The notes beneath the pieces are model-generated. The model made no database searches. It saw only the letters and a program-made list of their open reading frames with translations, and was not told the origin of the DNA. A DNA stretch of 64,000 nucleotides. Source: Bufo bufo. Lineage: Eukaryota > Chordata > Amphibia > Anura > Bufonidae. The stretch covers positions 216,572,624-216,636,623 of the forward strand of contig NC_053389.1 of NCBI RefSeq assembly GCF_905171765.1, written 5' to 3'. Both the position numbers and the translations under genes were made by a program. Below, one piece after another: positions 42,501-55,239 of this stretch (positions within the stretch are counted from its first letter, which is position 1; each line of letters starts with the position of its first letter).

Positions 42501-45500
42501 GACCATCTACAAATTTAGGGGTGAGGGTCTGCTGCTGATCTGACCTAAAACATTAGGGGTGAGGGTCTGCTGCTGATCTGACTTTCTAAATCATTAAGGG
42601 TGAGGGTCTGCTGCTGAGCTGACCATCTACAAAATTAGGGGTGAGAGTCTGCTGCTGATCTGACCATCTAAAACATTAGGGGTGAGGGTCTTCTGCTGAT
42701 CTGACCTTCTAAAGCATTAGGGGTGAGGATCTGCTGCTGATCTGACCTTCTAAAGCATTAGGGGTGAGGGTCTGCTGCTGAGCTGACCATCTAAAAAATT
42801 AGGGGTGAGGGTCTGCTGCTGATCTGACCTTCTAAAACATTAGGGGTGAGAGTCTGCTGCTGATCTGACCTTCTAAAACATCAGGGGTGAGGGTCTGCTG
42901 CTAAGCTGACCATCTAAAAAATTAGAGGTGAGGGTCTGTTGCTGAGCTGACTATCTAAAAAATTAGGGGTGACAGTCTGCTGCTGATCTGAACTTCTAAA
43001 ACATTAGGGGTGAAGGTCTGCTGCTGATCTGACCTTCCAAAGCATTAGGGGTGAGGGTCTGCTGCTGAGCTGACCATCTAAAAAATTAGGGGTGAGGGTC
43101 TGCTGCTGATCTGACCTTCTAAAACATTAGGGGTGAGAGTCTGCTGCTGAGCTGACCATCTAAAAAATGATGGGTGAGGGTCTGCTGCTGAGCTGACCAT
43201 CTACAAAATTAAGGGTGAGGGTCTGCTGCTGATCTGACCATCTAAAACATTAGGGGTGAGGGTCTGTTGCTGAGCTGAACATCTAAAAAATTAGGGGTGA
43301 CAGTCTGCTGCTGATCTGACCTTCTAAAACATTAGGGGTGAAGGTCTGCTGCTGATCTGACCTTCTAAAGCATTAGGGGTGAGGGTCTGCTGCTGAGCTG
43401 ACCATCTAAAAAATTAGGGGTGAGGGTCTGCTGCTGATCTGACCTTCTAAAACATTAGGGGTGAGGGTCTGCTGCTGATCTGACCTTCTAAAACATTAGG
43501 GGTGAGGGTCTTCTGCTGATCTGACCTTCTAAAACATTAGGGGTGAGGATCTGCTGCTGATCTGACCTTCTAAAGCAGTAGGGGTGAGGGTCTGCTGCTG
43601 AGCTGACCATCTAAAAAATTATGGGTGATGGTCTGCTGCTGATCTGACCTTCTAAAACATTAGGGGTGAGGGTCTGCTGCTGATCTGACCTTCTAAAACA
43701 TCAGGGGTGAGGGTCTGCTGCTGAGCTGATCATCTAAAAAATTAGAGGTGAGGGTCTGTTGCTGAGCTGACCATCTACAAATTTAGGGGTGAGGGTCTGC
43801 TGCTGAGCTGACCATCTAAAACATTAGGGGTAAGGGTCTGTTGCTGAGCTGACCATCTAAAAAATTAGGGGTGAGGGTCTGCTGCTGATCTGACCATCTA
43901 AAACATTAGGGGTGAGGGTCTGTTGCTGAGCTGACCATCTAAAAAAGTAGGGGTGAGGGTCGGCTGCTGAGCTGACCATCTAAAAAATGATGGGTGAGGG
44001 TCTGCTGCTGAGCTGACCATCTACAAATTTAGGGGTGAGGGTCTGCTGCTGATCTGACCTAAAACATTAGGGGTGAGGGTCTGCTGCTGATCTGACTTTC
44101 TAAATCATTAAGGGTGAGGGTCTGCTGCTGAGCTGACCATCTACAAAATTAGGGGTGAGAGTCTGCTGCTGATCTGACCATCTAAAACATTAGGGGTGAG
44201 GGTCTTCTGCTGATCTGACCTTCTAAAGCATTAGGGGTGAGGATCTGCTGCTGAGCTGACCATCTAAAAAATTAGGGGTGAGGGTCTGCTGCTGATCTGA
44301 CCTTCTAAAACATTAGGGGTGAGAGTCTGCTGCTGATCTGACCTTCTAAAACATCAGGGGTGAGGGTCTGCTGCTAAGCTGACCATCTAAAAAATTAGAG
44401 GTGAGGGTCTGTTGCTGAGCTGACTATCTAAAAAATTAGGGGTGACAGTCTGCTGCTGATCTGAACTTCTAAAACATTAGGGGTGAAGGTCTGCTGCTGA
44501 TCTGACCTTCCAAAGCATTAGGGGTGAGGGTCTGCTGCTGAGCTGACCATCTAAAAAATTAGGGGTGAGGGTCTGCTGCTGATCTGACCTTCTAAAACAT
44601 TAGGGGTGAGAGTCTGCTGCTGAGCTGACCATCTAAAAAATGATGGGTGAGGGTCTGCTGCTGAGCTGACCATCTACAAAATTAAGGGTGAGGGTCTGCT
44701 GCTGATCTGACCATCTAAAACATTAGGGGTGAGGGTCTGTTGCTGAGCTGAACATCTAAAAAATTAGGGGTGAGGGTCTGCTGCTGAGCTGACCATCTAA
44801 AAAATGATGGGTGAGGGTCTGCTGCAGAGCTGACCATCTACAAAATTAGGGGTGAGGGTCTGCTGCTGATCTGACAATCTAAAACATTAGGGGTGAGGGT
44901 CTGTTGCTGAGCTGACCATCTAAAAAATGATGGGTGAGGGTCTGCTGCTGAGCTGACCATCTAAAAAATGATGGGTGAGGGTCTGCTGCTGAGCTGACCA
45001 TCTACAAATTTAGGGGTGAGGGTCTGCTGCTGATCTGACCTAAAACATTAGGGGTGAGGGTCTGCTGCTGATCTGACTTTCTAAATCATTAAGGGTGAGG
45101 GTCTGCTGCTGAGCTGACCATCTACAAAATTAGGGGCGAGAGTCTGCTGCTGATCTGACCATCTAAAACATTAGGGGTGAGGGTCTGTTGCTGAGCTGAC
45201 CATCTAAAAAATTAGGAGTGAGGGTCTGCTGCTGATCTGACCTTCTAAATCATTAGGGGTGAGGGTCTGCTGCTGATCTGACCTTCTAAAACATTAGGGG
45301 TGAGGGTCTTCTGCTGATCTGACCTTCTAAAACATTAGGGGTGAGGATCTGCTGCTGATCTGACCTTCTAAAGCAGTAGGGGTGAGGGTCTGCTGCTGAG
45401 CTGACCATCTAAAAAATTAGGGGTGAGGGTCTGCTGCTGAGCTGACCATCTACAAAATTAGGGGTGAGGGTCTGCTGCTGATCTGACCATCTAAAACATT

Positions 45501-48500
45501 AGGGGTGAGGGTCTGTTGCTGAGCTGACCATCTAAAAAATGATGGGTGAGGGTCTGCTGCTGAGCTGACCATCTAAAAAATGATGGGTGAGGGTCTGCTG
45601 CTGAGCTGACCATCTACAAATTTAGGGGTGAGGGTCTGCTGCTGATCTGACCTAAAACATTAGGGGTGAGGGTCTGCTGCCGATCTGACTTTCTAAATCA
45701 TTAAGGGTGAGGGTCTGCTGCTGAGCTGACCATCTACAAAATTAGGGGTGAGAGTCTGCTGCTGATCTGACCATCTAAAACATTAGGGGTGAGGGTCTGT
45801 TGCTGAGCTGACCATCTAAAAAATTAGGAGTGAGGGTCTGCTGCTGATCTGACCTTCTAAATCATTAGGGGTGAGGGTCTGCTGCTGATCTGACCACCTT
45901 CTAAAACATTAGGGGTGAGGGTGTTCTGCTGATCTGACCTTCTAAAACATTAGGGGTGAGGATCTGCTGCTGATCTGACCTTCTAAAGCAGTAGGGGTGA
46001 GGGTCTGCTGCTGAGCTGACCATCTAAAAAAATAGGGGTGAGGGTCTGCTGCTGATCTGACCTTCTAAAACATTAGGGGTGAGGGTCTGCTGCAGATCTG
46101 ACCTTCTAAAACATCAGGGGTGAGGGTCTGCTGCTGAGCTGATCATCTAAAAAATTAGAGGTGAGGGTCTGTTGCTGAGCTGACCATCTACAAATTTAGG
46201 GGTGAGGGTCTGCTGCTGATCTGACCATCTAAAACATTAGGGGTGAGGGTCTGTTGCTGAGCTGACCATCTAAAAAATTAGGGGTGAGGGTCTGCTGCTG
46301 AGCTGACCATCTAAAAAATGATGGGTGAGGGTCTGCTGCTGAGCTGACCATCTACAAAATTAGGGGTGAGGGTCTGCTGCTGATCTGACCATCTAAAACA
46401 TTAGGGGTGAGGGTCTGTTGCTGAGCTGACCATCTAAAAAATGATGGGTGAGGGTCTGCTGCTGAGCTGACTATCTACAAATTTAGGGGTGAGGGTCTGC
46501 TGCTGATCTGACCTAAAACATTAGGGGTGAGGGTCTGCTGCTGATCTGACTTTCTAAATCATTAAGGGTGAGGGTCTGCTGCTGAGCTGACCATCTACAA
46601 AATTAGGGGTGAGAGTCTGCTGCTGATCTGACCATCTAAAACATTAGGGGTGAGGGTCTGTTGCTGAGCTGACCATCTAAAAAATTTGGAGTGAGGGTCT
46701 GCTGCTGATCTGACCTTCTAAATCATTAGGGGTGAGGGTCTGCTGCTGATCTGACCTTCTAAAACATTAGGGGTGAGGGTCTTCTGCTGATCTGACCTTC
46801 TAAAACATTAGGGGTGAGGATCTGCTGCTGATCTGACCTTCTAAAGCATTAGGGGTGAGGGTCTGCTGCTGATCTGACCTTCTAAAACATCAGGGGTGAG
46901 GGTCTGCTGCTGAGCTGACCATCTAAAAAATTAGAGGTGACAGTCTGCTGCTGATCTGACCTTCTAAAACATCAGGGGTGAGGGTCTGTTGCTGAGCTGA
47001 CCATCTAAAAAATTAGGGGTGACAGTCTGCTGCTGATCTGACCTTCTAAAACATTAGGGGTGAAGGTCTGCTGCTGATCTGACCTTCTAAAGCATTAGGG
47101 GTGAGGGTCTGCTGCTGAGCTGACCATCTAAAAAATTAGGGGTGAGGGTCTGCTGCTGATCTGACCTTCTAAATCATTAGGGGTGAGGGTCTGCTGCTGA
47201 TCTGACCTTCTAAAACATTAGGGGTGAGGGTCTTCTGCTGATCTGACCTTCTAAAACATTAGGGGTGAGGATCTGCTGCTGATCTGACCTTCTAAAGCAG
47301 TAGGGGTGAGGGTCTGCTGCTGAGCTGACCATCTAAAAAATTATGGGTGAGGGTCTGCTGCTGATCTGACCTTCTAAAACATTAGGGGTGAGGGTCTGCT
47401 GCTGATCTGACCTTCTAAAACATCAGGGGTGAGGGTCTGCTGCTGAGCTGATCATCTAAAAAATTAGAGGTGAGGGTCTGTTGCTGAGCTGACCATCTAC
47501 AAATTTAGGGGTGAGGGTCTGCTGCTGATCTGACCATCTAAAACATTAGGGGTAAGGGTCTGTTGCTGAGCTGACCATCTAAAAAATTAGGGGTGAGGGT
47601 CTGCTGCTGAGCTGACCATCTAAAAAATGATGGGTGAGGGTCTGCTGCTGAGCTGACCATCTACAAAATTAGGGGTGAGGGTCTGCTGCTGATCTGACCA
47701 TCTAAAACATTAGGGGTGAGGGTCTGTTGCTGAGCTGACCATCTAAAAAAGTAGGGGTGAGGGTCGGCTGCTGAGCTGACCATCTAAAAAATGATGGGTG
47801 AGGGTCTGCTGCTGAGCTGACCATCTACAAATTTAGGGGTGAGGGTCTGCTGCTGATCTGACCTAAAACATTAGGGGTGAGGGTCTGCTGCTGATCTGAC
47901 TTTCTAAATCATTAAGGGTGAGGGTCTGCTGCTGAGCTGACCATCTACAAAATTAGGGGTGAGAGTCTGCTGCTGATCTGACCATCTAAAACATTAGGGG
48001 TGAGGGTCTTCTGCTGATCTGACCTTCTAAAGCATTAGGGGTGAGGATCTGCTGCTGATCTGACCTTCTAAAGCATTAGGGGTGAGGGTCTGCTGCTGAG
48101 CTGACCATCTAAAAAATTAGGGGTGAGGGTCTGCTGCTGATCTGACCTTCTAAAACATTAGGGGTGAGGGTCTGCTGCTGAGCTGACCTTCTAAAACATC
48201 AGGGGTGAGGGTCTGCTGCTGAGCTGACCATCTAAAAAATTAGGGGTGAGGGTCTGCTGCTGAGCTGACCATCTAAAAAATTAGGGGTGAGGGTCTGCTG
48301 CTGATCTGACCTTCTAAAACATTAGGGGTGAGGGTCTGCTGCTAATCTGACCTTCTAAAGCATTAGGGGTGAGGGTCTGCTGCTGAGCTGACCATCTAAA
48401 AAATTAGGGGTGAGGGTCTGCTGCTGATCTGACCTTCTAAAACATTAGGGGTGAGAGTCTGCTGCTGATCTGACCTTCTAAAACATTAGGGGTCGACGGT

Positions 48501-48646
48501 CTGCTGCTGAGCTGACCATCTAAAAAATTAGAGGTGAGGGTCTGTTGCTGAGCTGACCATCTACAAAATTAGGGGTGAGGGTTTGCTGCTGAGCTGACCT
48601 TCTAAAACATTAGGGGTAAGGGCCTGCTGCTGATCTGACCTTCTAA

Positions 48647-49166
48647 GGCTGCTTTCACACTAGCGTTGTTTAAATCCGGCGTTCAATTCCGACACCGGAA
48701 CTGCCCGCCGCATCCGGAAAAACGTGTGAAAACGGATTACATTTGAATCCTGATCAGGATTTTGATCACAATGAAAAAATGCATTGGAAAAAACGGATCC
48801 GCCATTTATGGACTCTATCATTTTTTTTCACATTTTTCGGGTTTAACATGCAATAGCCGGATCTGTTTTGACGGAACACACGGCGCCAGATCCGGCATTA
48901 ATGCAAGTCAATGGGAAAAAGACCGGATCCGGTGTTCAGTCAAAGTGTTCAGGATTTTTGGCCGGAGGTAAAAATACAACATGCTACGGTTTTCTGAAAA
49001 GCCTGATCAGTCAAAAAGACTGAACTGAAGACATCCTGATGCATCCTGAACGGATTACTCTCCATTCAGAATGCATTCGGATAAAACTGATCAGTTTTTT
49101 TCCGGATTTGAGCCCCTAGGACGGAACTCAGCGCCAGAAAAGAAAAACGCTAGTGTGAAAGAACCC
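48647..49166. mobile_element. PIF/Harbinger-type MITE in the satellite, copy 2 (520 bp)
   Basis: Nearly identical to 39042-39561, with TAA at 48644-48646 and 49167-49169 and matching satellite variants on both sides. It arose by duplication of the array and not by a second insertion. Confidence 0.9.
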
Positions 49167-52100
49167 TAAAACATTAGGGGTGAGGGTCTGCTGCTGAGCT
49201 GACCATCTAAAAAATTAGGGGTGAGGGTCTGCTGCTGATCTGACCTTCTAAAACATTAGGGGTGAGGGTCTGTTGCTGAGCTGACCATCTAAAAAATTAG
49301 GGGTGAGGGTCTGCTGCTGAGCTGACCATCTAAAAAATTATGGGTGAGGGTCTGCTGCTGAGCTGACCATTTACAAATTTAGGGGTGAGGGTCTGCTGCT
49401 GATCTGACCTAAAACATTAGGGATGAGGGTCTGCTGCTGATCTAATTTTTTAAATCATTAAGGGTGAGGGTCTGCTGCTCAGCTGACCATCTACAAAATT
49501 AGGGGTGAGGGTCTGCTGCTGATCTGACCATCTAAAACATTAGGCGTGAGGGTCTGTTGCTGAGCTGACCATCTAAAAAATTAGGGGTGAGGGTCTGCTG
49601 CTGAGCTGACCATCTAAAAAATTATGGGTGAGGGTCTGCTGCTGAGCTGACCATCTACAAAATTAGGGGTGAGGGTCTGCTGCTGATCTAACCATCTAAA
49701 ACATTAGGGGTGAGGGTCTGTTGCTGAGCTGACCATCTAAAAAATTAGGAGTGAGGGTCTGCTGCTGATCTGACTTTCTAAATCATTAGGGGTGAGGGTC
49801 TGCTGCTGATCTGATTTTCTAAAACATTAGGGGTGAGGGTCTTCTGCTGATCTGACCTTCTAAAACATTAGGGGTGAGGATCTGCTGCTGATCTAACCTT
49901 CTAAAGCATTAGTGGTGAAGGTCTGCTGCTGAGCTGACCATCTAAAAAATTAGTGGTGAGGGTCTGCTGCTGATCTGACCTTCTAAAACATTAGGGGTGA
50001 GGGTCTGCTGCTGATCTGACCTTCTAAAACATTAGGGGTGAGGGTCTGCTGCTGAGCTTAACATCTAAAAAATTAGAGGTGAGGGTCTGTTGCTGAGCTG
50101 ACCATCTAAAAAATTAGGGGTGACAGTCTGCTGCTGATCTGACCTTCTTAGTGGTGAGGGTCTGCTGCTGATCTAACCTTCTAAAGCATTAGTGGTGAAG
50201 GTCTGCTGCTGAGCTGACCATCTAAAAAATTAGGGGTGAGGGTCTGCTGCTGATCTGACCTTCTAAAACATTAGGGGTGAGGGTCTGCTGCTGATCTGAC
50301 CTTCTAAAACATTAGGGGTGAGGGTCTGCTGCTGAGCTTAACATCTAAAAAATTAGAGGTGAGGGTCTGTTGCTGAGCTGACCATCTAAAAAATTAGGGG
50401 TGAGGGTCTGCTGCTGATCTGACCTTCTAAAACATTAGGGGTGAGGGTCTGCTGTTGATCTGACCTTCTAAAACATTAGAGGGGAGGGTCTGCTGCTGAG
50501 CTGACCTTCTAAAAAATTAGAGGTGAGGGTCTGTTGCTGAGCTGACCATCTAAAAAATTAGGGGTGAGGGTTTGCTGCTGAGCTGACCTTCTAAAACATT
50601 AGGAGTGAGGGTCTGCTGCTGATATGACCTTCTAAAACATTAGGGGTTAGGGTCTGCTGCTGATCTGACCTTCTAAAACATTAGGGGTTAGGGTCTGCTG
50701 CTGATCTGATCTTCTAAAACATTAGGGGTGAGGGTCTGCTGCTGAGCTGACCGTCTAAAAAATTAGGGGTGAGGGCCTGCTGCTGATCTGACCTTCTAAA
50801 ACATTAGGGTTGAGGGTCTGCTGCTGATCTGACCTAAAACATTAGGGGGAGGGTCTGCTGCTGAGCTGACCATCTAAAAAATTAGGGGTGAGGGTCTGCT
50901 GCTGAGCTGACTATCTAAATAATTATGCATTAGGGCATGCTGCGGAGCTAACCATCTACAAATTTAGGGGTGATGGTCTGCTGCTGATCTGACCTAAAAC
51001 ATTAGGGGTGAGGGTCTGCTGCTGATCTGACCTTCTAAATCATTAAGGGTGAGGGTCTGCTGCTGAGCTGACCATCTACAAAATTAAGGGTGAGGGTCTG
51101 CTGCTGATCTGACCTTCTAAAACATTAGGGGTCAGGGTCTGCTGCTGATCTGACCTTTTAAAACATTAGGGGTGAGTGGCTGCTGCTGATCTGACCTTCT
51201 AAAACATTAGGGGTGAGGGTCTGCTGCTGAGCTGACCCGCTAAAATATTAGGGGTGAGGGTCTGTTTCTGAGCTGACCATCTACAAAATTATGGGTGACG
51301 GTCTGCTGCTGAGCTGACCATCTAAAATATTAGTGGTGAGGGTCTGCTGCTGATCTGACCTTCTAAAACATTAGGGTGAGGGTCTGCTGCTGAGCTGACC
51401 ATCTAAAAAATTAGAGGTGAGGGTCTGTTGCTGAGCTGACATCTAAAAAATTAGGAGTGAGGGCCTGCTGCTGAGCTGACCATCTAAAACATTATTGACG
51501 AGGGCCTGCTGCTCAGCTGACCATTTAAAACATTAGGGGGGCGTGCCTGCTGCTGATCTGACCATGGAAAAAATTATTGGCGAGTGTCTGCTGCTGAGCT
51601 GACTTTCTAAAACATTTGGGGCAAGTGCCTGCTGCTGATCTGACCATCGAATAAATTATGGTTGAGGGCCTGCTGCTGAACTGACCATCGAAAAAATTAT
51701 GGTTGAGGGTCTGCTGCTGAGCTGACCATCGGAAATATTATGGTTGAGGGTCTGTTGCTGAGCTGACTCTAAAACATTAGGGGCGAGGGCCTGCTGCTGA
51801 GCTGACCATCTAAAAAATTATGGTTGAGGGCCTGCTGCGGAGCTGACCCTCTAAAACATTAGGGTTGAGGGTCTGCTGCTGAGCTGACCATCTAAAACAT
51901 TATGGGCGAGGGCCTGCTGCTGAGCTGACCATCTAAAACATTAGGTGTGAGGATCTTCTGCTTAGCTGACCAGCTAAAAAATATCAGGGGTGAGCGTCTG
52001 CTGCTGTTCTGACCTTCTAAAACATTATGGGTGAGGGTCTGCTGCTGATCTGACCTTTTGAAACATTAGGGGTGAGGGTGTGCTGCTGATCTGACCTTCT

Positions 52101-52539
52101 GAAACATTAGGGGTGAGGGTCTGCTGGTGAGCTGACCATCTAAAACATTATTGGGGATGGCCTGCTGCTGATCTGACCATGGAAAAATATGGGCGAGGGC
52201 CTGCTGCTGAGCTGACCAGCTAAAAAATTAGGGGTGGGGGTCTGTTGCTGATCTGACCTACTGAAACATTAGAGGTGAGGGTCTGCTGCTGAGCTGACCA
52301 TCTAAAACATTATTGGGGACGGCCTGCTGCTGATCTGACCATGGAAAAAGTTATAGGCGAGGGCCTGCTGCTGAGCTGACCATTGAAAAAATTATGGTTG
52401 AGGGTCTGCTGCTGAGCTGACTCTAAAACATTTGGGGCGAGTGCCTGCTGCTGATCTGACCTTGGAATAATATGGGCGAGGACCTGCTGCTGAGCTTACC
52501 CTCTAAAACATTAGGAGGGAGGGCAGCCTAATAAGCATG

Positions 52540-55165
52540 TTGATATGATGGAGGAGGAGGCGGCTAGTCCTCTGCACCACAGGAATGAGAGATGAGAAGT
52601 TATCTTTGTATCGGGGGTCGAGAAGGGTGAAGAACCAGTAATCGTTGTTGCCTAAAATGCGTACAAGGCAAGGGTCACGGGAAAGGCAGCATAACATAAA
52701 GTCAGCTATGTGTGCCAGAGTCCCAACAGACAAGATCTCGCTGTCCTCATCAGGAGAATGACTCTCAGTCTCGTCATCCTCTTCCTCCTGTTCTGCCCAT
52801 CCACGCTGAACCGATGGAATAAACCTGCTATGGGTACTACCCTCTGTAGTGGAGGCAACCGTCTCCTGCTCCTACTCATCCTCATCCAATTTGCCCTGAG
52901 AAGATGAAATGAGGGTGGTCTGGCTATCACCCTGTGTACTGTCTTCCCCCATTTCCATCTCTTCCACATGCAAAGCTTCCGCCTTCATTGTAAGCAGCGA
53001 GCGCTTGAGTAGACACAGAAGTGGGATGGTTACCCTGATAATAGCAGCATCACCGCTCACCATCTGTCTTTATTCCTCAAAGTTGTGTAAAACCTCACAG
53101 AGGTCAGACATTTATGCCCACTCGTCACTTGTGAAGAGCGATAGCTGACTGGAAAGGCGACGACTATGTTGCCCTCTGCTGCTCACAAAGCCTGGCCAGC
53201 ATGTGGAACATGGAGTTCCAGCACGTGCTCTCGTCGCACAACAGTCGTTGAGCTGGCAATTGCAAGCACTGCTGCAGCTGTAGTTGACTTTCGGAAATGG
53301 GCACACACTCGGCGCACCTTCACTAGTAGCTCAGGCATGCCTGGTTGTAGGTTGAGTGGCAAGAGCCACAGCTCAGTCTGGTCCCTTATACCCTGCCACA
53401 GCTCTGCGGCGGTGTGCTGTTTCTCATCTAAGCAAATATGTTTTAACACGGCCTGTTGTCGCTTCCCCACTGCAGTGCTACACTGCTTCTAGCTACTGAC
53501 TGATGGCTGACTGGTGCTGCAAGATGACAATTCAGATGTGGAAGTGGAGGAGGAGGAAAAGGGGGACTTGCAGCCACTAATGTTGATGGAAGTTGGGCCC
53601 GCAATCCTTGGCGTCGGTAGCACCTATGCCATCCCTGGGTATGACTCGCCTCCGGCCTCCACAACGTTCACCCAGTGTGCCATTTGGGAAATGTAGCATC
53701 CCTGGCCACAAGCACTTGTCCATGTGTCAGTCGTTAAGTGGACCTTCCCAATAACTGCGTTGGTCAGAGCACGTGTGATGTTATGGGATACATGCTGGTG
53801 TAAGGCGGGAACGGCACACCGGGCAAAATAGTGGCAGCTGGGGACTGAGTAATGAGGGATGGCCACCGCCATCAGGCTGCAGAAAGCCTCAGTGTCCACA
53901 AGCCTAAATGGCAACATTTTGAGGGCCAGCAATTTGGAAAGGTGCGCATTTAGTGCTATGGCCTGTGGGTACATGGCTGGGTATTTGCGCTTTCGTTCAA
54001 AGGCCTGGGGTATAGACATCTGTACGCTGCACTGGGACACAGAAGTGGATGTGCTAGCTGATGGTGCTTGCGAAAGTCCAGGTGCAGGGCGGGCCTGCAT
54101 CTTGGACAGCGGATTGGCCAGCATGTAACACAGGGGAAGAGGAGGCAGTGGTGTGACCCGCAGACACTGATTGTGAACCCAGAATTTAGGCCCACCTATT
54201 AGGGTGCTTTCTGCCATGTGGCGGATCATGCTGGTGGTGGTGAGGTTGCTAGTGTTCACGGCCTTGCTCATTTTGGTACGGCACAGGTTGCAAATCACAA
54301 TTCTTTTATCTTCCGCACTTTCATCAAAAAAGCGCCAGACTGCAAAACACCTGCCCCTTGGCAAGTGAGATTTCCGCAAGGGGTTGCTCCAGGGAGGAGT
54401 TGTGGGTTTGGTGTGGCCTGCCTTCTCCCTTTTGCCACACCACTGCCTTTTTCAGCCTGTTGCTGTGCTGCGCATGCCTCCACCTCTGTACTGCTGTCCT
54501 CAATCGGCTTGCCACCTTCCCAGGTTATGTCAGTGATTTTATCGTTCACCACCTCCTCTTCCACTTCCTCTCTCTGGTCATCCTCCTGACTTGTTGACCT
54601 AACAACAACCTCACTTATTTCCAACTGTGTCTCATCATCATCATCCACCTCGTGAAACACTAATTGCCATTCCCCACTGCCATATTCTTGTGACTGTGGA
54701 TGCTCAAGAGTTTGGGAATCAGGGCATAAGATCTCCTAATGTCCCTCTTCAAGCAGACTTGGCGAGAGGCACAAATTAAGGAATGGTGATAATAAGAGCT
54801 CCTCGGAATATATTATGGGATCATTTGTTTGCAAAGACTCCCCATGGTGGGAGGAAGGAGGATCAGGGTGAGGATTCTGTTGACCAGACTCTTGGCTACT
54901 GAGACTGGACTTTGTGGAAGACAGGGTGGTGCTTAACCTACTGGAAGTATTATCTGCTGCAATCTAACCGACCACCTGGTCGCACTGGTGTAACGTCGAG
55001 AGTGGTGTCCTGCGCCGCCCTGCAAACTGGGACATGAAACTAGGTATCGTAGATTAGTATGTTTCTTGTGCTCTGGCAGCAGGCACAGTTTCACTGCGCA
55101 CAGGGCCACGGCCTCTGCGTGCACCAACAACAGCTTCCCCATCCCTTACTGCTCGCCTTCTGCAT
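52540..55165 (-). pseudogene. hAT-3 transposase, broken and lacking hATC
   Basis: Read downward from the ATG at 55165 (MQKASSK). An acidic stretch with many E and D lies near 54600-54450. The BED finger is intact in one frame (54379 downward: VWRFFDES, CNLCRTKM, SMIRHM), and the same frame reaches TDTWTSACGQGCYIS near 53700 and stops at 53624. Further core pieces follow near 53470-53180, 53060-52870 and 52733-52570 (DPRYKDNF). Compared with hAT-2 it carries unrelated sequence near 53620-53400 where hAT-2 has CLAHVFNL, and about 650 bp including the hATC dimerisation domain are deleted just before the satellite. It cannot make an active transposase. Confidence 0.87.
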
Positions 55166-55239
55166 ATTAAATGGTATATATGCTTGCAAGTATGTCACAC
55201 GTTCAGTAGCGCAGGTTTTGTAAGTGTATGCGCAAATAA

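Larger units (their letters stand above)
37268..52520 (-). repeat. Expanded 41-bp satellite array of hAT-3 (about 14 kb without nested MITEs)
   Basis: Nearly pure tandem repetition of a 41-bp unit, GGGGTGAGGGTCTGCTGCTG then ATCTGACCTTCTAAAACATTA on the plus strand, about 345 copies. Two main unit types alternate (GATCTGACCTTCTAAAACATT and GAGCTGACCATCTAAAAAATT), with frequent variants such as CTACAAATTT, AATGATGGGT and TCTGTTGCTG. Higher-order copies occur: a rare variant (AAAAAAGTAG followed by GGTCGGCTGCTG) recurs at 42427, 43941 and 47745, and two MITE-bearing stretches recur 9605 bp apart. Units near 51400-52500 are more diverged, as expected at an array edge. It is continuous with the short array of hAT-2 by sequence. 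Confidence 0.95.

Noticed and set aside
35640..52520. Possible CRISPR-like array of short repeats
   Set aside because: Units are contiguous 41-bp tandem copies without unique spacers, lie inside a eukaryotic hAT element, and have no cas genes near.
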